Of a stretch of DNA of 64,000 bases, positions 26,750 through 33,820 are shown one piece after another. Made by a program: the position numbers and the translations under genes. Origin of the DNA: Candidatus Melainabacteria bacterium (lineage in GTDB: Bacteria; Cyanobacteriota; Vampirovibrionia; Obscuribacterales; Obscuribacteraceae); NCBI GenBank assembly GCA_027451745.1, contig DAIDIP010000015.1, forward strand, positions 1 through 64,000, given 5' to 3'. Under the pieces are notes generated by a model. That model saw nothing but the letters and a program-made list of their open reading frames with translations, made no database searches and was not told where the DNA came from. Each line of letters begins with the position of its first letter. Within the stretch, counting starts at the first letter, position 1.

Positions 26750-26955
26750 GTCCTGAAACCAGGTTTTTAAGCACTTCTGATGATGCTTGAGCTCAGAACA
26801 GCTATTCAATTAAAAGCGGGGTTCTGAATTTCTCAACAGCATTACCAAGCAATTCGCTATATGCAATGCAAAATTGCGTCATTAGAAAGAGGCAAAAGCA
26901 CGCATGACAAGAGTGAAATTAGATTAAATCTTTTAATTTGATTCACTTTTTTATA
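26750..26955 (+). ncRNA. Candidate small RNA ending at an intrinsic terminator
   Basis: About 200 bp with a series of local hairpins: CCTG/CAGG at 26752-26763, AAGCA/TGCTT at 26769-26788, TCAGAAC/GTTCTGA at 26793-26827, and GCAAT/ATTGC at 26863-26877. They end in a Rho-independent terminator. No ORF of useful length accounts for the terminator, so an untranslated plus-strand transcript is the simplest explanation. The 5' end and promoter are not resolved; individual hairpins are short and could arise by chance. Confidence 0.3.
26912..26952 (+). terminator. Orphan Rho-independent terminator
   Basis: A 16-bp stem (26912-26928 with 26932-26947, one bulge and two G-T wobbles) with a three-base loop runs directly into six T on the plus strand. 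There is no such T-run on the minus strand. The only annotated upstream gene is on the opposite strand. Confidence 0.65.
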
Positions 26956-27076
26956 TTTAGTAGTTGTACTTGACAATCATTTTGAGACAGAATTAATCAA
27001 CTTCTCTTTTTAAATTTAATATTCCCCCAAAGGTAGGCAGTCTCTGCCTTGCCTTCATATCTAGAAAGTAAATATC

Positions 27077-27238
27077 ATGAACGAGCATATTCAAGAATTT
27101 CAAAAACGCCTACTTTGTATTTTCGAAAGCAAAGCCGAAGAATTTACAAAGTACTCACAGGAAGATGGCAACTCCGCCCCGGTAGCTGCCCAGCTTGCTG
27201 GTTTGTATTCTGATTTAGCCGAAGTTATGAAGAGCTAA
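27077..27238 (+). CDS. 53-residue small protein, unknown function
   Basis: A short ORF encoding a hydrophilic, helix-forming peptide (starts MNEHIQEFQKRLL, ends SDLAEVMKS) with one Cys. It has an ATG start, and a strong intrinsic terminator begins 25-27 nt after the stop, which marks it as a complete transcription unit. The composition (alternating hydrophobic and charged residues) suggests an amphipathic helix pair. No family recognised; a hairpin 20 nt upstream may affect translation. Confidence 0.5.
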   Translation: MNEHIQEFQKRLLCIFESKAEEFTKYSQEDGNSAPVAAQLAGLYSDLAEVMKS

Positions 27239-27262
27239 ATTAGGCTTATAAATAGATAAAAC

Positions 27263-27295
27263 AAAGAGAGAAGACCTTGAGGTCTTCTCTCTTTT
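27263..27295 (+). terminator. Rho-independent terminator after the 53-residue ORF
   Basis: A perfect 12-bp stem (27265-27276 with 27281-27292), TTGA loop, preceded by AAA and followed by TTTT. It ends the transcript of the small ORF before the next promoter. Confidence 0.88.
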
Positions 27296-27333
27296 AATTA
27301 AGATATCGTGAAATGCCCATGGACAGTATTGAT

Positions 27334-27348
27334 AGGATAAATTATCCT
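27334..27348. promoter_or_regulatory. 7-1-7 palindrome upstream of a small membrane protein gene
   Basis: AGGATAA-A-TTATCCT is a perfect inverted repeat 58 bp before the start codon at 27406. It could be an operator or part of the -10 region; this is a guess from position and symmetry only. Confidence 0.3.
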
Positions 27349-27405
27349 GTTAATGCTTGGCGTTAATCATTAGCGAAAGCACCAACCATACGTGGTTTCA
27401 GGAAT

Positions 27406-27663
27406 ATGAGTGCATTATTTGGCATAGTCATAGGTCTTACAACTCTTTTAGTAATAGCTTTTCCAGAGCGTTTTATGCCTGATATTGGGCGCAAGAAAAA
27501 ACGTATTGCCATAACTCATTGGGGTTTTTACAGCGGTAATGAAAACTGTAAACCGGAAGAAACAATGTTAGTAGAGCCAGCTTTACCCGGTAGAGAAAGA
27601 GTAGTGGCTGGCAGCGGTATGTATGCTAAGGGTCAGGGCGTCAAAGTAAACGCTACTAAATAG
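27406..27663 (+). CDS. Small membrane-anchored protein, unknown function
   Basis: An 85-residue protein with one N-terminal membrane helix (residues 3-18), then a basic patch (GRKKKR) and a polar C-terminal tail. The positive residues place the tail in the cytoplasm. No family recognised. It is preceded by a separate promoter region after the terminator at 27295 and followed 76 nt later by the redoxin gene, so the two may share a transcript. The clear start and hydrophobic/basic pattern support a real gene. Confidence 0.55.
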   Translation: MSALFGIVIGLTTLLVIAFPERFMPDIGRKKKRIAITHWGFYSGNENCKPEETMLVEPALPGRERVVAGSGMYAKGQGVKVNATK

Positions 27664-27739
27664 AAAGACTGCGTTATTATGTGATGATTGTCTGCAAGAG
27701 ATTCTTTGCAGCCACGCAGTACTTTTTAGGAGGTAATTT

Positions 27740-28315
27740 ATGGCGTTAACAGTTTCTACAATGTTACCCTTAGGTACACAAGCACCAGGTTTTTCTTTGC
27801 CAGATGTTGTGTCTGGCAAGTCAATTAGTCTTGATAGTTTTAAAAATAAAAAGGGACTGCTGGTTATGTTTATTTGTCAGCATTGTCCATATGTCAAACA
27901 TGTCGAAAAAGAATTAGCGAAAATTGGACATGATTATCAAAATAAAGAACTTGGGATTGTGGCGATAAGTTCTAATGATGCTGAAAATTACCCTGATGAT
28001 AAACCTGAAAATTTAAAAAAAATGGCGCAAACACTAAAGTTCACTTTCCCATTTTGTTATGATGAAAGTCAAAACGTAGCTAGGGCATACGAGGCTGCTT
28101 GCACGCCAGATTTTTTCTTGTTTGATGCTCAACACAAATTAGTTTATCGTGGCCAATTAGATGATAGTCGGACAGGCAATAGTGAGCCTGTAAATGGCAA
28201 AGATCTTAGAGCGGCAATCGATGCAGTTTTAGCTGGTATTACTGTTGAGTCTAATCAAAAATCAAGCGTTGGTTGCAATATAAAATGGAAAACAGGTAAT
28301 TCACCAAATTACTAG
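27740..28315 (+). CDS. Thioredoxin-fold redoxin (PRX_like1 / AhpC-TSA family)
   Basis: A 191-residue cytoplasmic thiol-disulphide protein. The active-site motif Cys46-Gln-His-Cys49-Pro follows the MFICQHCPYVKH pattern of the PRX_like1 group, and the C-terminus carries the SSVGCNIKWK signature of the same group. Related proteins are common in Cyanobacteria and other bacteria and are thought to reduce peroxides or protein disulphides; the partner is unknown. A near-perfect ribosome binding site (TAGGAGGT) stands at ideal spacing before the ATG, suggesting strong expression. The His-rich peptide gene follows 75 nt downstream. Confidence 0.88.
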   Translation: MALTVSTMLPLGTQAPGFSLPDVVSGKSISLDSFKNKKGLLVMFICQHCPYVKHVEKELAKIGHDYQNKELGIVAISSNDAENYPDDKPENLKKMAQTLKFTFPFCYDESQNVARAYEAACTPDFFLFDAQHKLVYRGQLDDSRTGNSEPVNGKDLRAAIDAVLAGITVESNQKSSVGCNIKWKTGNSPNY

Positions 28316-28390
28316 TTTTGAGTATTCACGAAACCCGCACATTTAGCCGATATTATTCAATCAGCAAGTAAAACTAGCGGGGTAAATAAA

Positions 28391-28573
28391 ATGAATACAA
28401 AAATAATCATTGCTTTGTTTATGCTTTTGACTTTTGTTACAGCGACTGGTGCACAAGCTTTCCCATTTTTTGGAAACTCATATGGATATGGCAATTCATA
28501 TGGAAATAGAGGGTGGGGAAATTGTCATCGCCATCATCATTGCCATCGCCATCACAGAGGTTGGGGTTGGTAA
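28391..28573 (+). CDS. Small secreted His-rich peptide
   Basis: A 60-residue precursor: a classic signal peptide (residues 1-23, cleavage after AQA), then a mature part of about 37 residues. This begins with a Gly/Tyr/Asn repeat (NSYGYGNSYGN) and ends with a cluster of seven His and two Cys between Trp-Gly elements. Such a tail would bind Cu, Ni or Zn. Function unknown: metal buffering or an extracytoplasmic structural role are possible. It lies downstream of a redoxin and upstream of a holin-like membrane protein, all on the plus strand. Confidence 0.7.
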   Translation: MNTKIIIALFMLLTFVTATGAQAFPFFGNSYGYGNSYGNRGWGNCHRHHHCHRHHRGWGW

Positions 28574-28644
28574 TTGAGAAAGTTAATCAAAGTCATGCGA
28601 TAATTGACGAGGGCTAAAACTTTGCACGGAATTTGAACTGGTAT

Positions 28645-29022
28645 ATGCTTAAGCTGATCATAAGAATTTTATTGCAGACCCTCGTCATTTTATATGTTTT
28701 TCCTCTATTAGGAGGAATAAGTTTTCATGGTAATTTTTATGTAGCTTGTGCATTGGCAATTTTCTTCTGTGTATTATTAGCTTTTATTCAAATGATAGCT
28801 ACATTCGTTTGTGCTATTTGGACAATATCAACTTTTGGCCTGGCATTATTGATACTGATACCTTTGCGTATTTTATTTTTTTGGTTTTTACCAACAGCTT
28901 CATTGATTCTAATATCGTTCTTGCTGCCAAGTATTCTTACTATTAGTAATTGGTTTTCAGCTGCGGCAGTTGCTCTTATGTTTTTGATGATCGGACTAAT
29001 TACTCGTGATCACAAGAATTAA
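28645..29022 (+). CDS. Four-helix membrane protein, phage-holin-family-4-like
   Basis: A 125-residue very hydrophobic protein with four membrane helices. The pattern of the first helix (LLQTLVILYVFPLLGGISF) and the later FGLALLILIPLRIL segment resembles PF04020 (mycobacterial-type four-TMS phage holin), a widespread chromosomal family whose cellular role is unclear; the name does not imply a prophage. I chose the ATG at 28645; a TTG 12 nt earlier would add four residues. It converges with the minus-strand SDR gene only 2 bp away. Confidence 0.6.
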   Translation: MLKLIIRILLQTLVILYVFPLLGGISFHGNFYVACALAIFFCVLLAFIQMIATFVCAIWTISTFGLALLILIPLRILFFWFLPTASLILISFLLPSILTISNWFSAAAVALMFLMIGLITRDHKN

Positions 29023-29024
29023 AG

Positions 29025-29876
29025 TCAGCTTTTTGATAATTCTAGGCAATGCTTATATCCCTCTTTATAGCTTGGGAATCGGAGTTCGATATTTAATTCG
29101 TTAAGTATTTTATTTGCTTGGATGCGTCTATTGCTTGTTAGGCTACTGTGCACTGTATCTGGTGCGGCTTGGGGCGGTAAGGAAATATTCATTTTCTGGC
29201 AAAGCCATTCTACAACCTCTTTTTGAGGTGCTGGGCACAAGTCCCCCACTAAGCGAATAGATCCTGAAGGCAGAGGTTTAGTGAACAAGGTAAGGATAAT
29301 TCGTGCCAAATCTTCCAGATGAATTCGAGAAATGTAATTATCTGCTTTAATCGGTAGACGATAGCTGTCATTTTTTAAACGCAGATGTAGTCCAGAACTT
29401 GCACCATATAGCCCTGGAGTTCTAAGAATAATTGCTCCAATATTGAGCCAAGTATCTTCAGCTTCTAAGCGTAATTTACTGGACTCGCTTTTCCTGTCTA
29501 CAGGTGAGTTCTCATCGATAACCCCTGAGATACTGCCATAAACAGAAGTAGAGGATATATAAATAACAGTTTTACTGTTTTGGCAAAGTTTGGAAAAAAA
29601 CTTATCGCTAAATGGATCAGGAGGAAAAGAAACAAGAACGTTAGCGTTTGTCAATAATTCAGATAATTGATCTTTTGATTGGTCAAATAAATCAGAGCAA
29701 ATACAAATTGGTTCTATCAAAGCATTGGCTAGTATATATAGTTTCTGCTTGTTACGAGTCGTACCAAATAGTTTGTAAGATGAATTTATTTTTGCTACGT
29801 GTAATGCTGCTTGTCCTACACCTAATAATACTAGTTTTTGACTTTGCTCAGATGGCATTAATAATGATGGGTTCAT
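29025..29876 (-). CDS. NAD(P)-dependent epimerase/dehydratase-like SDR protein
   Basis: A 283-residue Rossmann-fold protein of the extended/atypical SDR group. The nucleotide-binding glycine motif is GVGQAA (residues 19-24). The SSTSVYGS segment near residue 110 and a following Arg-Thr-Pro-Gly-Leu-Tyr-Gly stretch are typical of YeeZ-like epimerase relatives. The catalytic Tyr-x3-Lys pair is not clear, as in many atypical members. Its ATG overlaps the stop of the upstream MshEN-like gene by 4 bp (ATGA), so the two are translationally coupled. Substrate unknown. Confidence 0.8.
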   Translation of the reverse strand: MNPSLLMPSEQSQKLVLLGVGQAALHVAKINSSYKLFGTTRNKQKLYILANALIEPICICSDLFDQSKDQLSELLTNANVLVSFPPDPFSDKFFSKLCQNSKTVIYISSTSVYGSISGVIDENSPVDRKSESSKLRLEAEDTWLNIGAIILRTPGLYGASSGLHLRLKNDSYRLPIKADNYISRIHLEDLARIILTLFTKPLPSGSIRLVGDLCPAPQKEVVEWLCQKMNISLPPQAAPDTVHSSLTSNRRIQANKILNELNIELRFPSYKEGYKHCLELSKS

Positions 29877-31468
29877 GAGTTGATTTGAAAATTCAATTCT
29901 TCAAGAGCGTCTGTGAAGCTTACGCGACTGCGTTCACAATAATTCAGAGTAATAATTGCTTGTTCTAATTTTATTCTCTCTTGAAATAACATCGCCTCGC
30001 ATTCAAGAGCAGACTGGTAAGTTTTATCGCTTATTTTACCTGCAGCAACTAAAATTTGATCCATATTTCCGCCGTGTTTTTTTTGTACACTGTAAGCTAT
30101 TTCTTTATCTTTTACCAAAAGCATTCCAGCCTTAATGAGTAAATCTATTGCTCTTTGTTCCTTCTCTGTTTCTGTCCTGGAAACTTTTCGTTTTTGTGAA
30201 TTTAATTCTTTGCTTATTGCCTGACAAGCTTCGTCTTTGCTCAAAGCGCCGGCGCGTACTATTTCTTGCATTTTTAAAATGCCTTCTAAAATAGATGAAT
30301 CTATAACTTCTGCCTTTACAAGGAGATCACCTAATAAAGGATAACTTTTTTTGGGAAGAGTTGCTTTATTACCGCCAGTAGGCGAGTTTTTCATGAGGTG
30401 GGAAATATCTAAATTACCTCCTTTGTAATGAATGCGATTAACTGTTTCTATAGCCTGACTTCTGCTAATTACATTGCCGACTACCATTTCTTGCAATTTA
30501 AGAGCAGCTTTAAGTGTGCTTTCTGGAATTAGTCCAGAATCAACAAGAAATTGGCCAAGCATGAAATTTGTTTGTTTGCGCAATAGTTCTACGTCAGGCG
30601 CAGGCATTCTTGAAGTTGAGGCATTGGGATCAGGCAAAGGTGTACCAGGTTGAAGAGGAACCGAATTTGCCACAGATTGCGGCATGGGAACCATTGGTGG
30701 GTATGGCAATGGATATGGATAGCCGGGATAATAATAGACACTAGGTGCGCCCGATGTTAAGGATGGAAAGCGTTCGCTATCATTGAGATTGGCAGGATAA
30801 TAGTTTTGCGATGGATTAATTGGCTGAGGACTGCTTTGATTTGCGACAGGATTTGGAACTGGAAAGGCTGCTTTGATGTCAGGTTCGGTTTTGTTAATAT
30901 TCTGGGTACTTGAAGAATCAGCAAATGCACTTTCGAATTCACGGTAAGAATGACTAAGCCATTCTTTGGAGTCTTTTGAAAAACCATCTGTTTCTTTTAC
31001 TGATTCAATGTTAGGGTGGTTCGTTTCTACATTGGCGTTATATGGAGGGGTGTAGGGTATTTCTATTTTTGGCGCAGGTTCTGAATAGTCGATTGTTTGG
31101 GATGAAGAGGATGAATTTTTAAGTCCTCCGGGTATGTCTTTGTGTATGGTCTCGACTACAGAAAGAGATACAACTTCTTTTAGTAAAGACATATCGTTAA
31201 AAGGGGCACTCCACATGGCATGAGACTTAAGCCCAGTGCCTTCATAGAAACTCCAAATAGGTTCTTCAGCGCCTAGCTCTATACGGACAGCCAGAGCAAA
31301 CGAAACGTTATCTGGTTCTATAGACCAAGGTAATTCTATTGTGCAGCCGCGTATTTTTTGCACCTGGGACAATAGACGTTTAAGATCATCTATACTAGGT
31401 GGAGATGATAATGGTTCTAGTTTGACGTATTTTTTTGGGCGAAACATGGGTGCCGATCCGCATGACAT
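29873..31468 (-). CDS. Paralogue A: N-terminal domain, Pro/Tyr-rich linker and MshEN-like helical repeats
   Basis: A 531-residue cytoplasmic protein (no signal peptide). Residues about 25-110 form a conserved N-terminal domain (CTIELPW ... WSFYEG ... MWSAPF). A long disordered linker follows, with a Pro/Tyr block at 245-265. Residues 295-531 hold helical repeats of the form LG-x-FLV-x-SGLI-x-E-x-L-x-AALKLQE, seen at 304-345, 378-420 and, more weakly, 441-490, and resembling MshEN/T2SSE_N domains that in other proteins bind c-di-GMP. The last 45 residues (LEQAIITLNY, SRVSF) match paralogue B at 33821-35233. Start ATG 31468 or 31447. Function unknown; 4-bp overlap with the SDR gene. Confidence 0.78.
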   Translation of the reverse strand: MSCGSAPMFRPKKYVKLEPLSSPPSIDDLKRLLSQVQKIRGCTIELPWSIEPDNVSFALAVRIELGAEEPIWSFYEGTGLKSHAMWSAPFNDMSLLKEVVSLSVVETIHKDIPGGLKNSSSSSQTIDYSEPAPKIEIPYTPPYNANVETNHPNIESVKETDGFSKDSKEWLSHSYREFESAFADSSSTQNINKTEPDIKAAFPVPNPVANQSSPQPINPSQNYYPANLNDSERFPSLTSGAPSVYYYPGYPYPLPYPPMVPMPQSVANSVPLQPGTPLPDPNASTSRMPAPDVELLRKQTNFMLGQFLVDSGLIPESTLKAALKLQEMVVGNVISRSQAIETVNRIHYKGGNLDISHLMKNSPTGGNKATLPKKSYPLLGDLLVKAEVIDSSILEGILKMQEIVRAGALSKDEACQAISKELNSQKRKVSRTETEKEQRAIDLLIKAGMLLVKDKEIAYSVQKKHGGNMDQILVAAGKISDKTYQSALECEAMLFQERIKLEQAIITLNYCERSRVSFTDALEELNFQINS

Positions 31469-31563
31469 CTAGTTGATCTAGTATAAGTCCATAAAGTTAC
31501 TATAACCAAGTATTATGGGAAGCTTTGTTTAAAATTTAAAGATATATTCTCAATAGAGGTTAA

Positions 31564-32397
31564 ATGCTAACTGATAAGAATATTACTGTTTTAGGGGTGG
31601 GGACACTTGGCTCGGCGCTTATACGTGGAATGGTGAAGTCAAACAGTATCAAAGCTTCGCAAATCCATGGTACTGTGCGGACAATTGAGGCTATTAAAGC
31701 GACAGAAGAAAACTTAGCCCAAGAACAATGCTTCGATATTAAGATTTCAACTGACAATGCTAAGGCGGTTAAATTAGCAAACATTGTTATTCTGGCAGTA
31801 AAGCCACAGAATATGGCATCTTTGCTTGAAAGTATTTGTCCGCTTTTAAATAAAAATCAATTGGTTATTTCTGTAGCAGCGTCTGTACCTCTTAGCTATA
31901 TAGAAGAAAGACTTGGTCCTGAAACCCCGGTTATAAGAGCCATGCCCAATACTTGCGTCTTGGCAGGGGCGGGAATGACTGGTTTAGTGGGTGGAAAATT
32001 TGCCCAAGAAGAGCATAAAAAATTAGCCAAAACAATATTCAAAAGTGTTGGTGAAGTAGAATTTTTAGACGAAAAACTCTTCAATGCTTTAACTGCTCTT
32101 TCCGCTAGCGGTCCTGCTTACTTGTATGTGATTATTGAATCTTTAGCAGAAGCTGGTGTGAAACTTGGCATGCGTCGAGAAACTGCTACATTTCTGGCCG
32201 CTCAGACTATGCTTGGCACGGCAAAAATGATTCTGGAAACAGGCGCTCACCCGGCATTGCTTAAAGACGATGTAACAACCCCAGCAGGCTGTACTATAGA
32301 CGGACTAATGGAACTAGAAGAAGGAAAGTTGCGAGTTACACTAATCAAAGCGGTTGTAAAAGCGGCTGAGCGCGCCAAAGAACTTCTAAATAATTAA
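31564..32397 (+). CDS. proC: Pyrroline-5-carboxylate reductase
   Basis: Catalyses the last step of proline synthesis, reduction of pyrroline-5-carboxylate with NAD(P)H. A 277-residue protein of standard length. The N-terminal Rossmann motif is GVGTLGSA (11-18), followed by AVKPQN, then VIRAMPNTC near residue 120 and the C-terminal dimerisation signature SGPAYLYVIIESLAEAGVK and DDVTTPAGCTIDGL. It is divergent from paralogue A and 15 nt upstream of hmgA on the same strand, so proC and hmgA may be cotranscribed. Confidence 0.96.
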   Translation: MLTDKNITVLGVGTLGSALIRGMVKSNSIKASQIHGTVRTIEAIKATEENLAQEQCFDIKISTDNAKAVKLANIVILAVKPQNMASLLESICPLLNKNQLVISVAASVPLSYIEERLGPETPVIRAMPNTCVLAGAGMTGLVGGKFAQEEHKKLAKTIFKSVGEVEFLDEKLFNALTALSASGPAYLYVIIESLAEAGVKLGMRRETATFLAAQTMLGTAKMILETGAHPALLKDDVTTPAGCTIDGLMELEEGKLRVTLIKAVVKAAERAKELLNN

Positions 32398-32412
32398 TAA
32401 GCGCAGGAGAAG

Positions 32413-33720
32413 ATGAGAATAGGAGACAATAAATCTATATCGAGTTATATGAGTGGTTTTGGTAATTATTTTAGTTCGGAAGCCGAAAAAAATACTTTGC
32501 CTAAAGACCAAAATACTCCGCAGAAAGTTTCAGGTGGACTGTTTACTGAGCAATTAAATGGCGCAGCTTTTACTAGTCCTAGAGTAGATAATAGACATAC
32601 TTGGTTGTATAAAATAAGACCGTCAGCTGGAAATTATTCGTTCAAAGGTGTGCAACATGTAGGCTTAAAAGGCCGGCCTTTTATTGTCAATGCTTCGCCA
32701 AACGCTTTTCGTTGGTTGCCTTTTGATATACCAAAAGCAAAAACAGATTTTGTTGATGGGCTTATCACAGTGGCTGGTAATGGAGATTTGAATAGTTTGC
32801 GAGGTTCGGCTGTTCACATTTATAGAGCTAATGCTTCAATGGAAAATAGAGTTTTTTGTGACAATGATGCTGAGCTTCTATTTGTTCCTGAGCTTGGAGC
32901 TTTTAAGATTTTTACCGAGTTGGGCGAAATAGAACTGAAACCAAAAGAAATATGTCTTATACCAGCAGGGATTAAATTTAGAATCGAGTTGATAGATACA
33001 GAAATTCGTGGCTATCTTTTGGAAAACTACGGACCTTATTTGCGTTTACCAGAACTAGGTCCAATCGGTGCAAATGGTTTGGCGGCAATTCGCCATTTTT
33101 TGTGTCCTATGGCAAAGTATGAAAATAAACAAATTGAAACAGAGCTAGTAGTGAAATTTCAAGATAAACTTTGGCATACAGTACTTCCACATTCTCCTTT
33201 GGATGTGGTGTCTTGGCACGGTAACTATGTTCCCTATAAATATGACTTGTCTCTTTTTCAAGTTGTAAATTCGGTTAGTTTTGATCATCAAGATCCCTCT
33301 ATTTTTACTGTTCTTACTTCACCATCTGAATTTATTGGCTTACCCAATGTTGACTTTGTCATTTTTCCACCTCGTTGGTCTGTCGCAGAAAAAACTTTTA
33401 GACCACCTTATTTTCATCGCAATTGTATGAACGAAATCATGGGCCTCGTTTATGGACAATATGAATCTCGGACAGAAGGATTTCTTCCTGGAGGGATATC
33501 CCTCCATAATCGATTTATTGCCCATGGACCTGATTTAGAGACATACGAAAAAGCAATTAGTCAGAATTTAGTACCGACAAAGATGGACGATACTTTAGCT
33601 ATAATGTTTGAAAGCTCGCTGGTTTATCAACCCACCAAAGAAATGCTTGAGGTTAGTAATTTGGATAAAACATATTTGTCTATATGGCAAGGATTTAAAG
33701 CAGAATTTAAGGATGAATAG
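32413..33720 (+). CDS. hmgA: Homogentisate 1,2-dioxygenase
   Basis: Opens the aromatic ring of homogentisate to maleylacetoacetate in tyrosine and phenylalanine breakdown, using Fe(II) and O2. The 435-residue protein has the standard length and the N-terminal signature YMSGFGNYFSSE ... GLFTEQLNG. The iron ligands sit at His335, Glu341 (HRNCMNE) and His371 (HGPD), the same numbers as in the human enzyme. GCAGGAGAAG precedes the ATG. No fumarylacetoacetase, maleylacetoacetate isomerase or HPPD gene is in the window, so the rest of the pathway is elsewhere. proC lies 15 nt upstream. Confidence 0.96.
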   Translation: MRIGDNKSISSYMSGFGNYFSSEAEKNTLPKDQNTPQKVSGGLFTEQLNGAAFTSPRVDNRHTWLYKIRPSAGNYSFKGVQHVGLKGRPFIVNASPNAFRWLPFDIPKAKTDFVDGLITVAGNGDLNSLRGSAVHIYRANASMENRVFCDNDAELLFVPELGAFKIFTELGEIELKPKEICLIPAGIKFRIELIDTEIRGYLLENYGPYLRLPELGPIGANGLAAIRHFLCPMAKYENKQIETELVVKFQDKLWHTVLPHSPLDVVSWHGNYVPYKYDLSLFQVVNSVSFDHQDPSIFTVLTSPSEFIGLPNVDFVIFPPRWSVAEKTFRPPYFHRNCMNEIMGLVYGQYESRTEGFLPGGISLHNRFIAHGPDLETYEKAISQNLVPTKMDDTLAIMFESSLVYQPTKEMLEVSNLDKTYLSIWQGFKAEFKDE

Positions 33721-33820
33721 TTGTCGTTATAGTTTGCTAAATGCTGTCCTGGGTAAGTGATAAAAAGGCGGGGTCTGGTTATATGTTAAAAATGGGAAAT
33801 TAGTACCTTGACGGCTTTGT

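Larger units (their letters stand above)
26590..27076. other. Divergent gap with hairpins and an orphan plus-strand terminator
   Basis: A 487-bp gap. It must hold the minus-strand promoter of the GGDEF gene. On the plus strand it shows several small hairpins (26752-26763, 26769-26788, 26793-26827, 26863-26877), then a strong terminator at 26912-26952 with no plus-strand gene before it. A hairpin near 27031-27055 lies just ahead of the 53-residue ORF. Confidence 0.5.

Noticed and set aside
28645-29022. Prophage lysis gene because of the holin-like family
   Set aside because: No other phage genes nearby; chromosomal PF04020-like proteins are common without phages.
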